The notes: generated from the sequence alone by a model not told the origin. DNA of 64,000 bases from Aerococcus tenax (GCF_003286645.3 NZ_CP127382.2:806001-870000); one strand, 5' to 3'. Counted from the stretch's first letter, positions 47,704-57,043 are shown. Program-made: numbers and translations.

Positions 47704-48351
47704 GTGAAATCAGTTGTTATCTTTGATATGGACGGAACCTTAATTGATACAGAATCTGTCTATCTTAAGGCCTATCAAGAGGTTTTTCAAGCGCGAGGAA
47801 TAGAATTTACCGATCAGGAATACATTGACCAGCATGCTGGTCGAACAGCAGCAGCCTGCTTACAGGCCCTAGTGGAAAAAACGGGCAGCCAAGATTTAGC
47901 CAAAACGCTTTTCAATGAAGCTGAGCAAAGATTTGTTGAAATTGAGGCTGAATCCGGTATCGACAATAAAGCCGGTTTACTAGAGACTCTCGAGGCTCTT
48001 AAAGACATGGAAGTTACCATCCATGTGGCTTCTTCCAGTAACCGCTCAGAAGTGATTTCTAGGTTAAAAGGAGCTGGAATTAGTTCATATATCGATGGGT
48101 TTACTTCTGGGGATGAAGTCACACATTCTAAGCCTCATCCTGAAATCTTTTTAAAGGCCTTAGAGAAGACGGGGCAAAGTAAGGATAGTGCTTTAATTAT
48201 TGAAGACTCCGTAGCGGGGGTTGAAGCTGGTTTTCGTTCGGGAATCGATACCATCATGGTGCCTGACTTAGTCGCAGCTAGTGAGAAAAATAAGGCGCAG
48301 GCGCTTGCCATTGTTGACCGCCTAGACGATATCCTTAACTATGTCAAATAA
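47704..48351 (+). CDS. HAD family hydrolase (beta-phosphoglucomutase-like)
   Basis: 215 residues, GTG start at 47704 with AAGGAAG upstream. HAD motif I FDMDGTLIDTE with Asp8 and Asp10, an alpha-helical cap (about 15-80), motif II ASSSNR, the lysine in SKPHPEIF, and motif III/IV IIEDSVAGVEAG. It is a phosphatase or phosphomutase on small phosphorylated metabolites; the substrate cannot be read from sequence. Confidence 0.88.
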   Translation: MKSVVIFDMDGTLIDTESVYLKAYQEVFQARGIEFTDQEYIDQHAGRTAAACLQALVEKTGSQDLAKTLFNEAEQRFVEIEAESGIDNKAGLLETLEALKDMEVTIHVASSSNRSEVISRLKGAGISSYIDGFTSGDEVTHSKPHPEIFLKALEKTGQSKDSALIIEDSVAGVEAGFRSGIDTIMVPDLVAASEKNKAQALAIVDRLDDILNYVK

Positions 48352-48418
48352 GCTGACTAAAGCACTTTGCTAGCAGGATGAGATATCAGTAAATTGAATA
48401 ATTTTAGTCTATTTTATG

Positions 48419-48453
48419 CAAAAGCGACAGGGTTCTAATTCCTGTCGCTTTTG
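48419..48453. terminator. Bidirectional terminator between the two phosphatase genes
   Basis: CAAAAGCGACAGG (48419-48431) pairs perfectly with CCTGTCGCTTTTG (48441-48453) between converging genes. Confidence 0.9.
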
Positions 48454-48456
48454 TGT

Positions 48457-49026
48457 TTATTGAATTTTACTATCACTGGCTGATTGATTCATTGTATTAT
48501 TTTGGAGGTAGTGAATAATTTTATCAGTTCCTCGGTCAATTTGTTGGTAGGTGGTTTGAAAGTCTTTGGTTAACATCGGATCATCAACGTCAGCTTGGTC
48601 TTCAAGAAAATGAGAGAAGGGGACGATTTTAGCAAAATAACTTTCTCCCAGACGCTCTCTAGTGGCATCATAGATAGTAGTATCCATACAGATAATCAAG
48701 TCGAAACGCTTAGCATCCATGGGCTTGAGAAGGCGACTCTTTAGTCCATGATAGGGTATGTGATGTTCCTTGAGCAGCTGTATTACACGAGAATCCGCCT
48801 TATCACCATTGCGCCAATTTTCAATGGAAGCGGAATCAACTTTTATGGACTGCGAGAAGTGGGCTTGCTTAATTTTTTCACGTAGCAGGGCTTCTGCTAA
48901 TGGAGAACGACAAATATTAGCCAAACACACAAAAAGTATGCTTTTGCCTTTTGGGGCAATTAATTTTTGCCAGTTAGACTTTAGCCGCTCTTTAAGCTTC
49001 TGCCAGTTAGGGGACTTAGTCGCCAT
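48457..49026 (-). CDS. Low-molecular-weight protein tyrosine phosphatase
   Basis: 189 residues. Active-site loop CLANICRS gives C-x5-R with Cys34 and Arg40; the general acid motif DDP appears as VDDPML (about residue 145). There is an unusual basic N-terminal extension of about 27 residues with NWQKL repeated twice before the core. It dephosphorylates protein tyrosine or arginine residues; the typical Thr/Ile discriminator follows the second loop position and here is Ile38, which does not settle the choice. It overlaps the HAD gene upstream by 11 bases. Confidence 0.9.
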   Translation of the reverse strand: MATKSPNWQKLKERLKSNWQKLIAPKGKSILFVCLANICRSPLAEALLREKIKQAHFSQSIKVDSASIENWRNGDKADSRVIQLLKEHHIPYHGLKSRLLKPMDAKRFDLIICMDTTIYDATRERLGESYFAKIVPFSHFLEDQADVDDPMLTKDFQTTYQQIDRGTDKIIHYLQNNTMNQSASDSKIQ

Positions 49027-49924
49027 AGGGTGCTTTTTCCCATTGTGTATTAGTCTGACTCAAATCCAGGGCTTTATAGATGGCATCAGCGACCCCGCCT
49101 TCGTTATGAGGACCGGTGACATAGTCAGCAATTTCTTTAACGGCGGGATCAGCATTAGCCATGGCGAAGCTATAGCCAGCCATTTCCAGCATTTTTAGAT
49201 CATTCAAATTATCCCCAATAGCCATGATATTTTTAGGATTATAGCCATGGGCTTGGCAGTACTTGGCGACAGCCCCACCTTTATTGGCTGTCTTAGCTGA
49301 AATTTCCAAGTTTGACTTAAAAGAAGAGGTAATATAAATGTTATCATAGCGCTGACTTAATTCCTGCTGAATCGGGTGGAGGACTTGCGGTCCCTTTTCA
49401 TGAATAAAGACTAATTTGAGGATGTGCTGGCCTTCTTTTTCAATGAGGTCAGTTAAATCATCAATATATTCAATTGAGTTAACCTCATTCGATTGGCTGG
49501 CCCGACTAAGGGTTTCTTCAAAGCTCAATTCAGGAGACATTCTTTGAATCATATCTGCAATATAATGAAGGCGTTGGTGCTTTGAATTGGAGTAGACGTT
49601 CTTTGAAGTCATGGCTTCCATGTAATAGCCATGTTCACGTCCATAGAGAATAATCTCTTTAGCGACTTGGTCATCTAAGTCAATTTCATACTCTACCTCA
49701 CCTTCTCGGTCAAAAAGAATAGCACCATTTAAACCGATAATCGGGCAACGAATACCAGCTTCGTCTAATAGTACCTTGGCTTCGTGGAAGTTTCTTCCGG
49801 TAGCAACGATAAATGGGATACCTAATTGGTAGGTATGCATGATGGCCTCACGATTGCGTGGATGGATGTGCATGGTCCCGTCCAACAATGTTCCGTCCAT
49901 ATCAGAAACAATTAATTCCAGCAT
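49016..49924 (-). CDS. Cof-type HAD-IIB phosphatase
   Basis: 302 residues. Motif I VSDMDGTLLDG, motif II ATGRNF, the motif III lysine in TANKGGAV and motif IV AIGDNLNDLKML; the C2B cap lies between (about 85-200). Cof-type hydrolases act on sugar phosphates, pyridoxal phosphate or FMN. ATG follows AAAGGAG. Operon with the phosphotyrosine phosphatase gene. Confidence 0.92.
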   Translation of the reverse strand: MLELIVSDMDGTLLDGTMHIHPRNREAIMHTYQLGIPFIVATGRNFHEAKVLLDEAGIRCPIIGLNGAILFDREGEVEYEIDLDDQVAKEIILYGREHGYYMEAMTSKNVYSNSKHQRLHYIADMIQRMSPELSFEETLSRASQSNEVNSIEYIDDLTDLIEKEGQHILKLVFIHEKGPQVLHPIQQELSQRYDNIYITSSFKSNLEISAKTANKGGAVAKYCQAHGYNPKNIMAIGDNLNDLKMLEMAGYSFAMANADPAVKEIADYVTGPHNEGGVADAIYKALDLSQTNTQWEKAPYGD

Positions 49925-50031
49925 AAAAATCTCCTTTTTTATAAAATCCGTTATAACTATGGCTATTGTAACATTTTAAAAAATGGTAGACTAGGTATAA
50001 GTTAAGCGATGAAGGAAAGGGGAAATCAAGC

Positions 50032-50706
50032 GTGCATACAATCATTAATAACCAATGGCAAGAGGCCTTAGATCCAGTTTTTGAAAGTCCTGCTTACCAA
50101 AGATTAAGAGAGTTTCTAAAAGATGAATATCGTAATCAGGTGATCTATCCAGATATGTGGCACATCTATGAGGCCTTTAAGTTAACCTCTTTTGACCAGG
50201 TAAAAGTCGTTATTTTGGGACAAGACCCTTATCATGAACCCCATCAAGCCCATGGACTAAGCTTTTCGGTACAGAAAGGGGTAGCGATTCCGCCTTCCTT
50301 AAACAATATCTACCAAGAGCTAAGCACTGATGTTGGTTTTCAACCTGTTCATCATGGAAATTTAACTGAGTGGGCCGAGCAAGGGGTCCTATTATTAAAC
50401 TCTGTTTTAACAGTACGTCAAGGGAAGGCCCATTCACATCGCGGACGGGGCTGGGAAGAAGTCACCGACTTTGCTATCCAACAATTAAATAAGCGTAATC
50501 AACGGGTTGTCTTTATTTTATGGGGGAATGCGGCTAAGTCGAAGAGACGATTTATCGATGAAAATAAGCATGCCGTTCTAACTTCTGTTCATCCTAGTCC
50601 CTTATCGGCATATCGGGGCTTCTTTGGTTCTCGACCCTTTTCGAAGGCTAACCAGCTCTTAATTGAGAGTGGGCAAAGTCCAATTAATTGGCAACTCAGT
50701 GAATAA
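50032..50706 (+). CDS. ung: Uracil-DNA glycosylase
   Basis: 224 residues, GTG start with GAAAGGGG upstream. Family 1 UDG: catalytic Asp65 in [18 protein letters not shown] (split here), and His187 in the DNA-intercalation loop [14 protein letters not shown]. It removes uracil from DNA. The stop is only 4 bases from the converging CopY-like gene, with no terminator between them. Confidence 0.97.
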   Translation: MHTIINNQWQEALDPVFESPAYQRLREFLKDEYRNQVIYPDMWHIYEAFKLTSFDQVKVVILGQDPYHEPHQAHGLSFSVQKGVAIPPSLNNIYQELSTDVGFQPVHHGNLTEWAEQGVLLLNSVLTVRQGKAHSHRGRGWEEVTDFAIQQLNKRNQRVVFILWGNAAKSKRRFIDENKHAVLTSVHPSPLSAYRGFFGSRPFSKANQLLIESGQSPINWQLSE

Positions 50707-50710
50707 AAAA

Positions 50711-51145
50711 TTACCCAATATCTTTGTGACACTCGCATTGGCCAGGGATGCAATGGCAAGTGACAGTTGGGACAAGTTCTTTATCCTTTAGGGCTTGGAA
50801 AATATTGTCTTGCATGCCTTGGTCCAGGTCACTTTGTTGGATCATGTCAATGATTAATTGGTCGGCGTGGGTGCGACAATGTTGCTTGAGTAAATTATTA
50901 ATATCAGCCACTTGGCTACTTGCTTCAGAAATTAGAGGATGGTAGAGGTACTGTCCTCCTTTTTTTTCAGTCGCTAGATAGCCTTTATTGACTAAACGAT
51001 GTAAGAGGGTTTTGATGGTTGTGGGTTTCCAACCCGTCTTTTCACTGAGGCTATCGATTACAAAACGACTGGTGGTTGCTCCTTGAGCCCAAATCACCCG
51101 GAGAACTTGGTGCTCACTGTCGGTTATGGAGTTTTTCTTAGTCAT
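50711..51145 (-). CDS. copY: CopY-like transcriptional repressor (BlaI/MecI/CopY family)
   Basis: 144 residues from ATG 51145, which has AAGGAAG at the proper distance; a GTG at 51154 would overlap that site. Winged-helix DNA-binding region (about 5-75, ITDSEHQVLRVIWAQGATTSRFV) and a C-terminal CxCx4CxC metal motif at Cys130, Cys132, Cys137, Cys139 (CHCIPGQCEC), typical of copper-sensing CopY. No copper ATPase or chaperone gene is in the window, and I see no TACAnnTGTA cop box near it. It is downstream of, and nearly joined to, a lipase-like gene. Confidence 0.85.
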   Translation of the reverse strand: MTKKNSITDSEHQVLRVIWAQGATTSRFVIDSLSEKTGWKPTTIKTLLHRLVNKGYLATEKKGGQYLYHPLISEASSQVADINNLLKQHCRTHADQLIIDMIQQSDLDQGMQDNIFQALKDKELVPTVTCHCIPGQCECHKDIG

Positions 51146-51158
51146 ATGTTTCACTTCC

Positions 51159-52118
51159 TTAGAAAAAATTACTTGAATTTGCTTGTTTGGGCAGGCAATG
51201 TTGACTTATCCAAGTCAGAATATCACGGTAAACGACTTCTTCATTGGCATAAAGAAAAAGTTCGTGACCACGTTTTTCATAAATTTGAAAAATGACATCT
51301 TGAAAATGAACTTGCTCCAATTCCTGGTAGGCGCCAGAAAGTTTTTTGCTTGGACCTAGCAAAAAATCATTGGCCCCATTCATAAAATACAGGGGGAGAT
51401 GGGGGTCAATCGTCTTAGCCCAACCTTTTTTGGTAGCGGAGTCGACTAACCTAATTAAATGCCAAAAGCCATCATTAGTAAAAGGAAAACCATCCAGGGG
51501 ATAGTCTACTTTTTCTGGTTGAGGGTACCAGTATTTCAAGATCCGTAAATCGCGCTCACTAGGCCGACGTTTAAATTGGGTAAAAAGACCACCAAATAAA
51601 AATCGGTGCAAAAAGAAATTGGTCGCTTGCGGACGACTAAACTTGGTCAATAGGGGGCTCAATAATTTTCCCAATTCAATCACACAAGAATGATCGGCGC
51701 TACCGGAGAGAATGGCTCCGGAGACCTTGTGACTGTATTTTTGTAGGAAAAGCCGACTGATAAAAGACCCCATGGAATGCCCAATCAGGAAATAAGGAAC
51801 ATTGGGATTCACTGCTTTGACGTCGCAAATCACCCGGTAGAGATCTTCTACCAGAATTAACTTCATATTATAGGGTCCAAAATAGCCCAGGGAGTCATGG
51901 GCTTTGGCATAGGGGCCATGCCCGACTTGATCATGGGCAATGAATGTGATCCCTTGAGACTGAAACCATTCTCCCATGGGCTGATAGCGGAGGGCACTTT
52001 CAGACATACCGTGTACATAGTGAATGATGGCCTCGGGATGGTCTGCTGTCCAGCTGTAGTAATCTAAGGGGTGTTTATCGGGATGGGAAGATTTTAAATT
52101 GTGATGTTCTTGATACAT
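51159..52118 (-). CDS. Alpha/beta hydrolase, monoacylglycerol lipase-like
   Basis: 319 residues. Serine hydrolase with HGMSE oxyanion region at 36-40, nucleophile Ser115 in GHSMGSF, an Asp in NGANDFLLGP and His in KRGHELF. Resembles the Hydrolase_4 (lysophospholipase/monoacylglycerol lipase) group. No signal peptide; cytosolic. ATG after GAAAGGA. The next gene is the CopY-like repressor, so the pair is probably co-transcribed. Confidence 0.88.
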   Translation of the reverse strand: MYQEHHNLKSSHPDKHPLDYYSWTADHPEAIIHYVHGMSESALRYQPMGEWFQSQGITFIAHDQVGHGPYAKAHDSLGYFGPYNMKLILVEDLYRVICDVKAVNPNVPYFLIGHSMGSFISRLFLQKYSHKVSGAILSGSADHSCVIELGKLLSPLLTKFSRPQATNFFLHRFLFGGLFTQFKRRPSERDLRILKYWYPQPEKVDYPLDGFPFTNDGFWHLIRLVDSATKKGWAKTIDPHLPLYFMNGANDFLLGPSKKLSGAYQELEQVHFQDVIFQIYEKRGHELFLYANEEVVYRDILTWISQHCLPKQANSSNFF

Positions 52119-52283
52119 GGTCGAATCCTTTCTCTTGTGGCTACTATTATATAGGAAATTTTTTAGAAGGTAAAAGTTAGGCTAGTCAGACAATTGCCTT
52201 GCCTATTATTGGCGTTCGTGGTAAATTTAACTATTAATAAGCCAACTTGTAGTAATCCTCATTTTAAAAGGAGTTTGATAATT

Positions 52284-53444
52284 ATGAATTTTGTCTATAT
52301 TTCCCCATATTTTCCTCAAAATTTCCAAGAATTCGCTGTTAAACTTCATCAAAATGGTGCAACAGTATTGGGCATTGGGAGTGAAGCCTATGATATCCTA
52401 CCAGCCTCCCTTAAAGAAGCCCTGACGGAATATTACCGAGTGGATAATTTAGAAGATACTCTAGCTGTGAAGAAGGCAGTGGCCTTTTTCTTCCATAAAT
52501 ATGGTCCCATCGACCGGATAGAATCCCAAGAAGAATATTGGTTAGAACTAGATGCTCAATTACGTGAGCAATTCAACATTGTTGGGATGAAACCAAAGGA
52601 AATGAAAAAAATAAAACACAAATCAGAAATGAAAAAATACTTTAAGAAGGCTAAGTGCCCAGTAGCTAAGGGACGTTTAGTTAGAACTAAAGTTAGCCTG
52701 AAGCGGGCAGCTAAGGCCTTAGGTTATCCAGTTGTTTTAAAACCAGATGTTGGAGTAGGTGCTGGTAATACTTACCGAATTGATAACGATAATGACTTGG
52801 AAAAATTTGAAGCCCAATGGGACCACACGACGCCTTACTTTATGGAAGAGTTTATTGAAGGTGGGCAGTTATGTACTTTTGATGGATTATTGGACCAAGA
52901 AGGAAATATTGTTTGGTATGGAAGTCTAACATATGAAGAACCGACCTTGGATTGGGTCAATGGTGACCGTGATGGAGTCTACTGGATTGAAAAAGAAGTC
53001 GATCCAAAACTCAAAGAAATTGGCGAAAATGTCGTTAAAGCCTTTGGAATTAAGGAGCGTTTCTTCCATATCGAATTCTTCCGGATGCCGGATAATTCTT
53101 ATCTGGGAATTGAATATAATAACCGTGCTGTTGGTGGCTTCGGTCATGATGCCTATGACTACGCCCATAGTATTGACTTATATGATATGTATGCCAAAGT
53201 TGTTTTAGGTAAAGAAATTCCTGCTAACCCCAATAATTCACGCTATTGTGTGGTGACATTTAGACAGGCAGATAAAAATTACCAACATTCAGTTGCTGAC
53301 ATTAAGGAACGCTATGCTAATGATTTTAAAGCCGTTAAAGACCTACCTAAGGTCTACCATGATTTGTTAGGTAGTCAGTTATTTGCTATCCTATGTGACA
53401 ATGACAACGAGCGTCAAGCAATTACGGATTACATCCGTGCCTAG
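52284..53444 (+). CDS. ATP-grasp family carboxylate ligase of unknown substrate
   Basis: 386 residues from ATG 52284 with AAAAGGAG upstream; 30 extra codons upstream lack an RBS and are rejected. Preceding Rossmann-like part (NFVYISPYFPQNFQEFAVKL), then an ATP-grasp core: KPKEMKKIKHKSEMKKYF, LGYPVVLKPDVGVGAGNTY, FMEEFIEGGQ, and IEFFRMPDNSYLGIEYNNRAVGG (split here) carrying the Mg ligands. It should join a carboxylate to an amine using ATP. The substrate is not known, and no obvious pathway partner is adjacent. Confidence 0.85.
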   Translation: MNFVYISPYFPQNFQEFAVKLHQNGATVLGIGSEAYDILPASLKEALTEYYRVDNLEDTLAVKKAVAFFFHKYGPIDRIESQEEYWLELDAQLREQFNIVGMKPKEMKKIKHKSEMKKYFKKAKCPVAKGRLVRTKVSLKRAAKALGYPVVLKPDVGVGAGNTYRIDNDNDLEKFEAQWDHTTPYFMEEFIEGGQLCTFDGLLDQEGNIVWYGSLTYEEPTLDWVNGDRDGVYWIEKEVDPKLKEIGENVVKAFGIKERFFHIEFFRMPDNSYLGIEYNNRAVGGFGHDAYDYAHSIDLYDMYAKVVLGKEIPANPNNSRYCVVTFRQADKNYQHSVADIKERYANDFKAVKDLPKVYHDLLGSQLFAILCDNDNERQAITDYIRA

Positions 53445-53492
53445 CGTCAGCTTATTCTTCCTAACTAGAAAAGAGAATATAAGAGCAGAGCT

Positions 53493-53582
53493 AAAAAGAG
53501 CTGGTTTCAAATGTAATGACTCCAAAAGTTAGATGCTTAGTCCGACTTATTGGAGCCACCATAAAACACCAGCTCTTTTTTT
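53493..53582 (+). repeat. Long palindromic element ending as a terminator
   Basis: AAAAAGAGCTGGT (53493-53505) pairs with ACCAGCTCTTTTT (53568-53580); inside, CTCCAAAAGT (53520-53529) pairs with ACTTATTGGAG (53545-53555) with one bulge. At about 90 bases it is longer than a normal terminator and may be a small mobile palindromic element that also ends transcription of the ATP-grasp gene. Confidence 0.5.
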
Positions 53583-53612
53583 GATGAATTTTCTTTACTA
53601 TTAAAAGTCAGA

Positions 53613-53643
53613 AAAAGCCCCCAAAGTCACTTTGGGGGCTTTT
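53613..53643. terminator. Bidirectional terminator between the ATP-grasp and pbp1A genes
   Basis: AAAAGCCCCCAAAGT (53613-53627) and ACTTTGGGGGCTTTT (53629-53643) are perfectly complementary. Confidence 0.88.
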
Positions 53644-53666
53644 ATCGTTATTAGAGTTTCTAGGCT

Positions 53667-56135
53667 TTAACTGGCATTAGGCAGTCCACTATCGCCTCCC
53701 GACCTGTAAATGGTCCGTCGACTATAACCTTCTCCTTGGCTATTTCCTGGACTCACACTAGGTTCTCTTTGAGAGCTTGGTGTTTCTCTAGGTGGGTTTT
53801 GTAAACCAGATTCATTGCCTCGATCTGTGTTAGGTGCATCCTCTTTTGGATAGGGTGAGGTCGAATCTTCAATCTCAGATAATTCACTATCTGAGTGACT
53901 TTCCTCCACTCTAGAATGACTACTTTCTTCGATTTGACTTTCACTTTCTCTTGAAATGTAAGTTTCGACTTCTTCGCTACTTTCAGAGTAAGAATTGGAG
54001 TCAATATCGATAGTGGTTTGTCTGCCATAATTTTGCTTAAGTTCTTGATATAATTCATTATTGACTAAGTCTCGTACACTATGACCAGCGCCTGGATTAG
54101 CTAAGCGGAGTGGTTTTGAGCCAAATATTAAATCAACTGTATGGACGGAGTCAGGTTGGGTCCAATCGCTACTTGGATTTCTACTTTCTAAGTGATCCAT
54201 TACTTGCCGGTATAGGCGATCCGCAATTTGCTGTTGAGCTCTCGTTAAGTAACCATTTTCCTGGTAAGGCTCATCATGCCCAGTCCATACTGTTACTGTA
54301 TGGTTTTTGGTGTAACCGCTGGCCCAGTGATCGGGGACAGCTCCGGCTGGAATATTCAATTGGCGAACTTGGTCATCCGTGTAATTGGTCGTCCCAGTTT
54401 TACCAGCCTCATGGATATTAGGATTATGAATCCAGGAAGATAAACCTGATTTAAAGGTATCTTTTAGGACAGAGGTTAGCATGTAGGCCGTGGAATCTTT
54501 CATCGCTTCATGCGATTCACCTTGAACATCAACTTCTTCTCCGTCTGTAGTAATGAAGTAATCAACGGCTTTAGCTTCATTATATTGACCATTATTCCCC
54601 ATTGCAGCATAGGCAACGCTTAATTGTAAGGGAGTCATTTCTCCACCGATAGCATTGGATTCAACCAGACCTTTGCCATCATTCAAAGTAATTCCTAACT
54701 TCTTTAGAAATTCGTCGGCACGTTCTGGACCAACATCTTGGAAGACTTTGATAGCAGGGATATTTCTTGAGTTCTTTAAGGCCGTTCTTAAGGTCATGGT
54801 TCCTTGATATTGACGGTCCCAGTTATAAACTTTGGTGCCACTTGAGTATTGATAAGGTTCATCTTTTTCAGTTTGACCTGGTGAATAATTTAAATATTCA
54901 AAGGCAGGTCCATAGGCAGATAAGGGTTTTATGGATGAACCGACACTACGATTTAACTGGGTAGCCCGATTTAGTCCCAATTGGTTTTCTAAATGGCGAC
55001 CCCCGAATAGGGCAATGATATGACTATTGCTGGTGTCTAGAACGGATACCGCTGTTTGGATATTATCATTATCGAAAAGTAAACCATTGCTATCTTCAGC
55101 AGTTTGATGTAGGAAAGTTTGTGCTTGCATATCCAGATGAGTATAGACTTTTAAACCATCGGAGTAAAGGTCGTAGCCTGCCGCTTTAACGTCGGCAGCG
55201 ACTTGCTGAATATAGGAGTCCAGCATCAATTTCTGTTGATTATTGGTATCAATCTGTTCATTAAGCGGGAGTAACCCGTGATCGATGGGCTGGTTAATCG
55301 CTTCTTGGTACTCTTCTTGAGTGATGGTGTTATTATCTAACATGGTGTAGAGCACGGTATCACGACGCTCTTTGGCTTTATCAGGATTATGGTAAGGATC
55401 GTATTCATTTGGTGCTTGCGGCATCCCGGCTAAAAGCGCAGTTTGATCTAGGCTCAGCTCGGTTAAAGGCTTGCCATAATAGATATTTGCGGCGGTACCA
55501 ATACCGTAGACACCATTAGCCATATAAACCTTATTAATGTAGTATTCAAAAATTTCCTGTTTAGAAAATTGTGATTCTAACTGTAAGGCCAACCATAACT
55601 CTTGGACCTTTCTCTTATAGGTTCGATCCGATTCATTTGTAGAGAAAACAGATAGTTTCACTAATTGTTGGGTAAGGGTAGAACCGCCTTGGGCAATCCC
55701 ACCTGCTCTTAGGTTGGCAAATAAGGAGCCCATAATACGGATAGGGTCGACACCGCGGTGTTTGAGAAAGCGACGATCTTCTATTGAAGTCACTGCGTCA
55801 AAGGTTTCTTGAGAGATTTCATCGCCTTCGACAATAATCCGCTCATTTTGACTGGTTTCAAAGACTTCGTTTCCTTGGTTATCATATACGACAGAGGCTA
55901 CTGAACCTTGTAAATCGCCTTCGCTAATTTCTGGTGCTTGGGCAATCCAGATCAGGGCAATAATAGCTAAAATAATAAAGACACTGCCCACAGCGCCAAG
56001 GCCAATCAGTAATATTTTCTGCCACAAGGGCTTATTGTTAAAATTATTATTTTTTCTTTGTCGTGTCTTTTCCTCTTTATTTAAGCTAGAGGTACGCCTT
56101 CTATTATGGGGATAATGAGTAGACAAAAGAGTCAC
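53667..56135 (-). CDS. pbp1A: Class A penicillin-binding protein 1A
   Basis: 822 residues: short basic cytosolic tail, one membrane segment (about 40-66), GT51 transglycosylase (about 85-260, EDRRFLKHRGVD, GGSTLTQQLVK), transpeptidase with SSIK (in SVGSSIKPLS), and KTGT (AGKTGTTN), then a long Ser/Glu-rich disordered end (from about 720). It polymerises and cross-links peptidoglycan. The annotated GTG (56135) directly abuts the AAGGAA site; a TTG three codons later is an alternative. 7 bases after recU, the conserved Firmicute pair. Confidence 0.95.
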   Translation of the reverse strand: MTLLSTHYPHNRRRTSSLNKEEKTRQRKNNNFNNKPLWQKILLIGLGAVGSVFIILAIIALIWIAQAPEISEGDLQGSVASVVYDNQGNEVFETSQNERIIVEGDEISQETFDAVTSIEDRRFLKHRGVDPIRIMGSLFANLRAGGIAQGGSTLTQQLVKLSVFSTNESDRTYKRKVQELWLALQLESQFSKQEIFEYYINKVYMANGVYGIGTAANIYYGKPLTELSLDQTALLAGMPQAPNEYDPYHNPDKAKERRDTVLYTMLDNNTITQEEYQEAINQPIDHGLLPLNEQIDTNNQQKLMLDSYIQQVAADVKAAGYDLYSDGLKVYTHLDMQAQTFLHQTAEDSNGLLFDNDNIQTAVSVLDTSNSHIIALFGGRHLENQLGLNRATQLNRSVGSSIKPLSAYGPAFEYLNYSPGQTEKDEPYQYSSGTKVYNWDRQYQGTMTLRTALKNSRNIPAIKVFQDVGPERADEFLKKLGITLNDGKGLVESNAIGGEMTPLQLSVAYAAMGNNGQYNEAKAVDYFITTDGEEVDVQGESHEAMKDSTAYMLTSVLKDTFKSGLSSWIHNPNIHEAGKTGTTNYTDDQVRQLNIPAGAVPDHWASGYTKNHTVTVWTGHDEPYQENGYLTRAQQQIADRLYRQVMDHLESRNPSSDWTQPDSVHTVDLIFGSKPLRLANPGAGHSVRDLVNNELYQELKQNYGRQTTIDIDSNSYSESSEEVETYISRESESQIEESSHSRVEESHSDSELSEIEDSTSPYPKEDAPNTDRGNESGLQNPPRETPSSQREPSVSPGNSQGEGYSRRTIYRSGGDSGLPNAS

Positions 56136-56142
56136 TTCCTTT

Positions 56143-56751
56143 TTAATTGTTATTTTGTAAATACTTATCCAGAGCAGCTAAATAATCGAGGGGAGGTTGG
56201 TATCCGATTTTAATCAAATAACCATGGTTTTTGATGCGTTTGAGACTAATTGAAGCTTTTTGCCCCTCTTGAAAAGCTTGCCAGTCCTCTAATAAAGCAC
56301 TAAGCGGGTATAGATAGCTTTGCGACAAGGTGGTGAAATGTAAGATAACAAAACTTATACCTCCTTGCTGACTACATTTTTCCATGTGTTTAATCTGATG
56401 GTCATGGAAGTTATTGAGGGGAAAACGGGTTTTTGTTTTTGTTTGCTTGGCTTCAAAATCAATATACCTGCCTTGGTAGACTCCATTATAATCAGTGGTT
56501 GAGGCTTGTCGGTAGTAGGCCTCCGTGATTTTAGCATGTTGACGATTGGGATAATCGACATGGACCACTTGTATAGGCGTTGGTTTTTTATGGATAACTG
56601 CCAAGTCATGAGATAGATACCAGGCATTGGAATCATTTAACATGTCCTCCAGCAACATGCCTCTTTTAGCATAAATTGTCTTTGGCTGACGTCTTGAATG
56701 CTTATTCAGCGAGGGAGCTTTATGGTACTTCTTCCCATTGGGATAATACAT
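56143..56751 (-). CDS. recU: Holliday junction resolvase RecU
   Basis: 202 residues. RecU fold: N-terminal flexible stalk (to about 30), then the nuclease core with TTDYNGVYQGRYIDFEAKQT (Asp and Glu metal ligands and Lys) and FHDHQIKHM. It resolves recombination junctions and helps chromosome segregation. ATG after GAGGAGG. Upstream of pbp1A, as in Bacillus (recU-ponA). Confidence 0.96.
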   Translation of the reverse strand: MYYPNGKKYHKAPSLNKHSRRQPKTIYAKRGMLLEDMLNDSNAWYLSHDLAVIHKKPTPIQVVHVDYPNRQHAKITEAYYRQASTTDYNGVYQGRYIDFEAKQTKTKTRFPLNNFHDHQIKHMEKCSQQGGISFVILHFTTLSQSYLYPLSALLEDWQAFQEGQKASISLKRIKNHGYLIKIGYQPPLDYLAALDKYLQNNN

Positions 56752-56939
56752 GACCTACCTCCTCTCAAACCATTAATTTATTATAGCAAAAATTGGCATT
56801 ATTAAGAGAAATACATCCTCTATTTAATATAATTATAATATAGGCAATCTTTTTATCAATGCACAGTATGGATATGCATCTAAAGATATTAAAGACTAGC
56901 CTGTAAAATTGCAATGAATAAGAATTATTTTGCGATAAA

Positions 56940-56969
56940 TTGGACAAAGCCCTGGAATTAGTGTAATAT
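56940..56969 (+). promoter_or_regulatory. Sigma-A promoter of tig
   Basis: TTGGAC (56940-56945), 18-base spacer, TAATAT (56964-56969) with TG upstream. The surrounding 290 bases (56752-57043) between the divergent recU and tig genes hold no credible gene. Confidence 0.55.
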
Positions 56970-57043
56970 ATCTGAACGTGTAGATTAATCTTAAGGATTA
57001 ATTCTTGATTTAGAAATTTATTTATAGTTAGGGGAATGACCGC

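Noticed and set aside
48419..48453. GGTTCTAATTCC, resembling a tRNA T-arm
   Set aside because: It is the loop and stem of a perfect terminator palindrome; no acceptor or anticodon arm is present.
53500..53520. CAAATGTA as a copper box for the CopY-like repressor
   Set aside because: It does not meet the TACAnnTGTA consensus on both sides and lies inside a palindromic terminator element 2 kb away.
56765..56947. 60-codon open frame on the - strand between recU and tig
   Set aside because: AT-rich, Asn/Ile-rich chance frame over promoter DNA, with no RBS.
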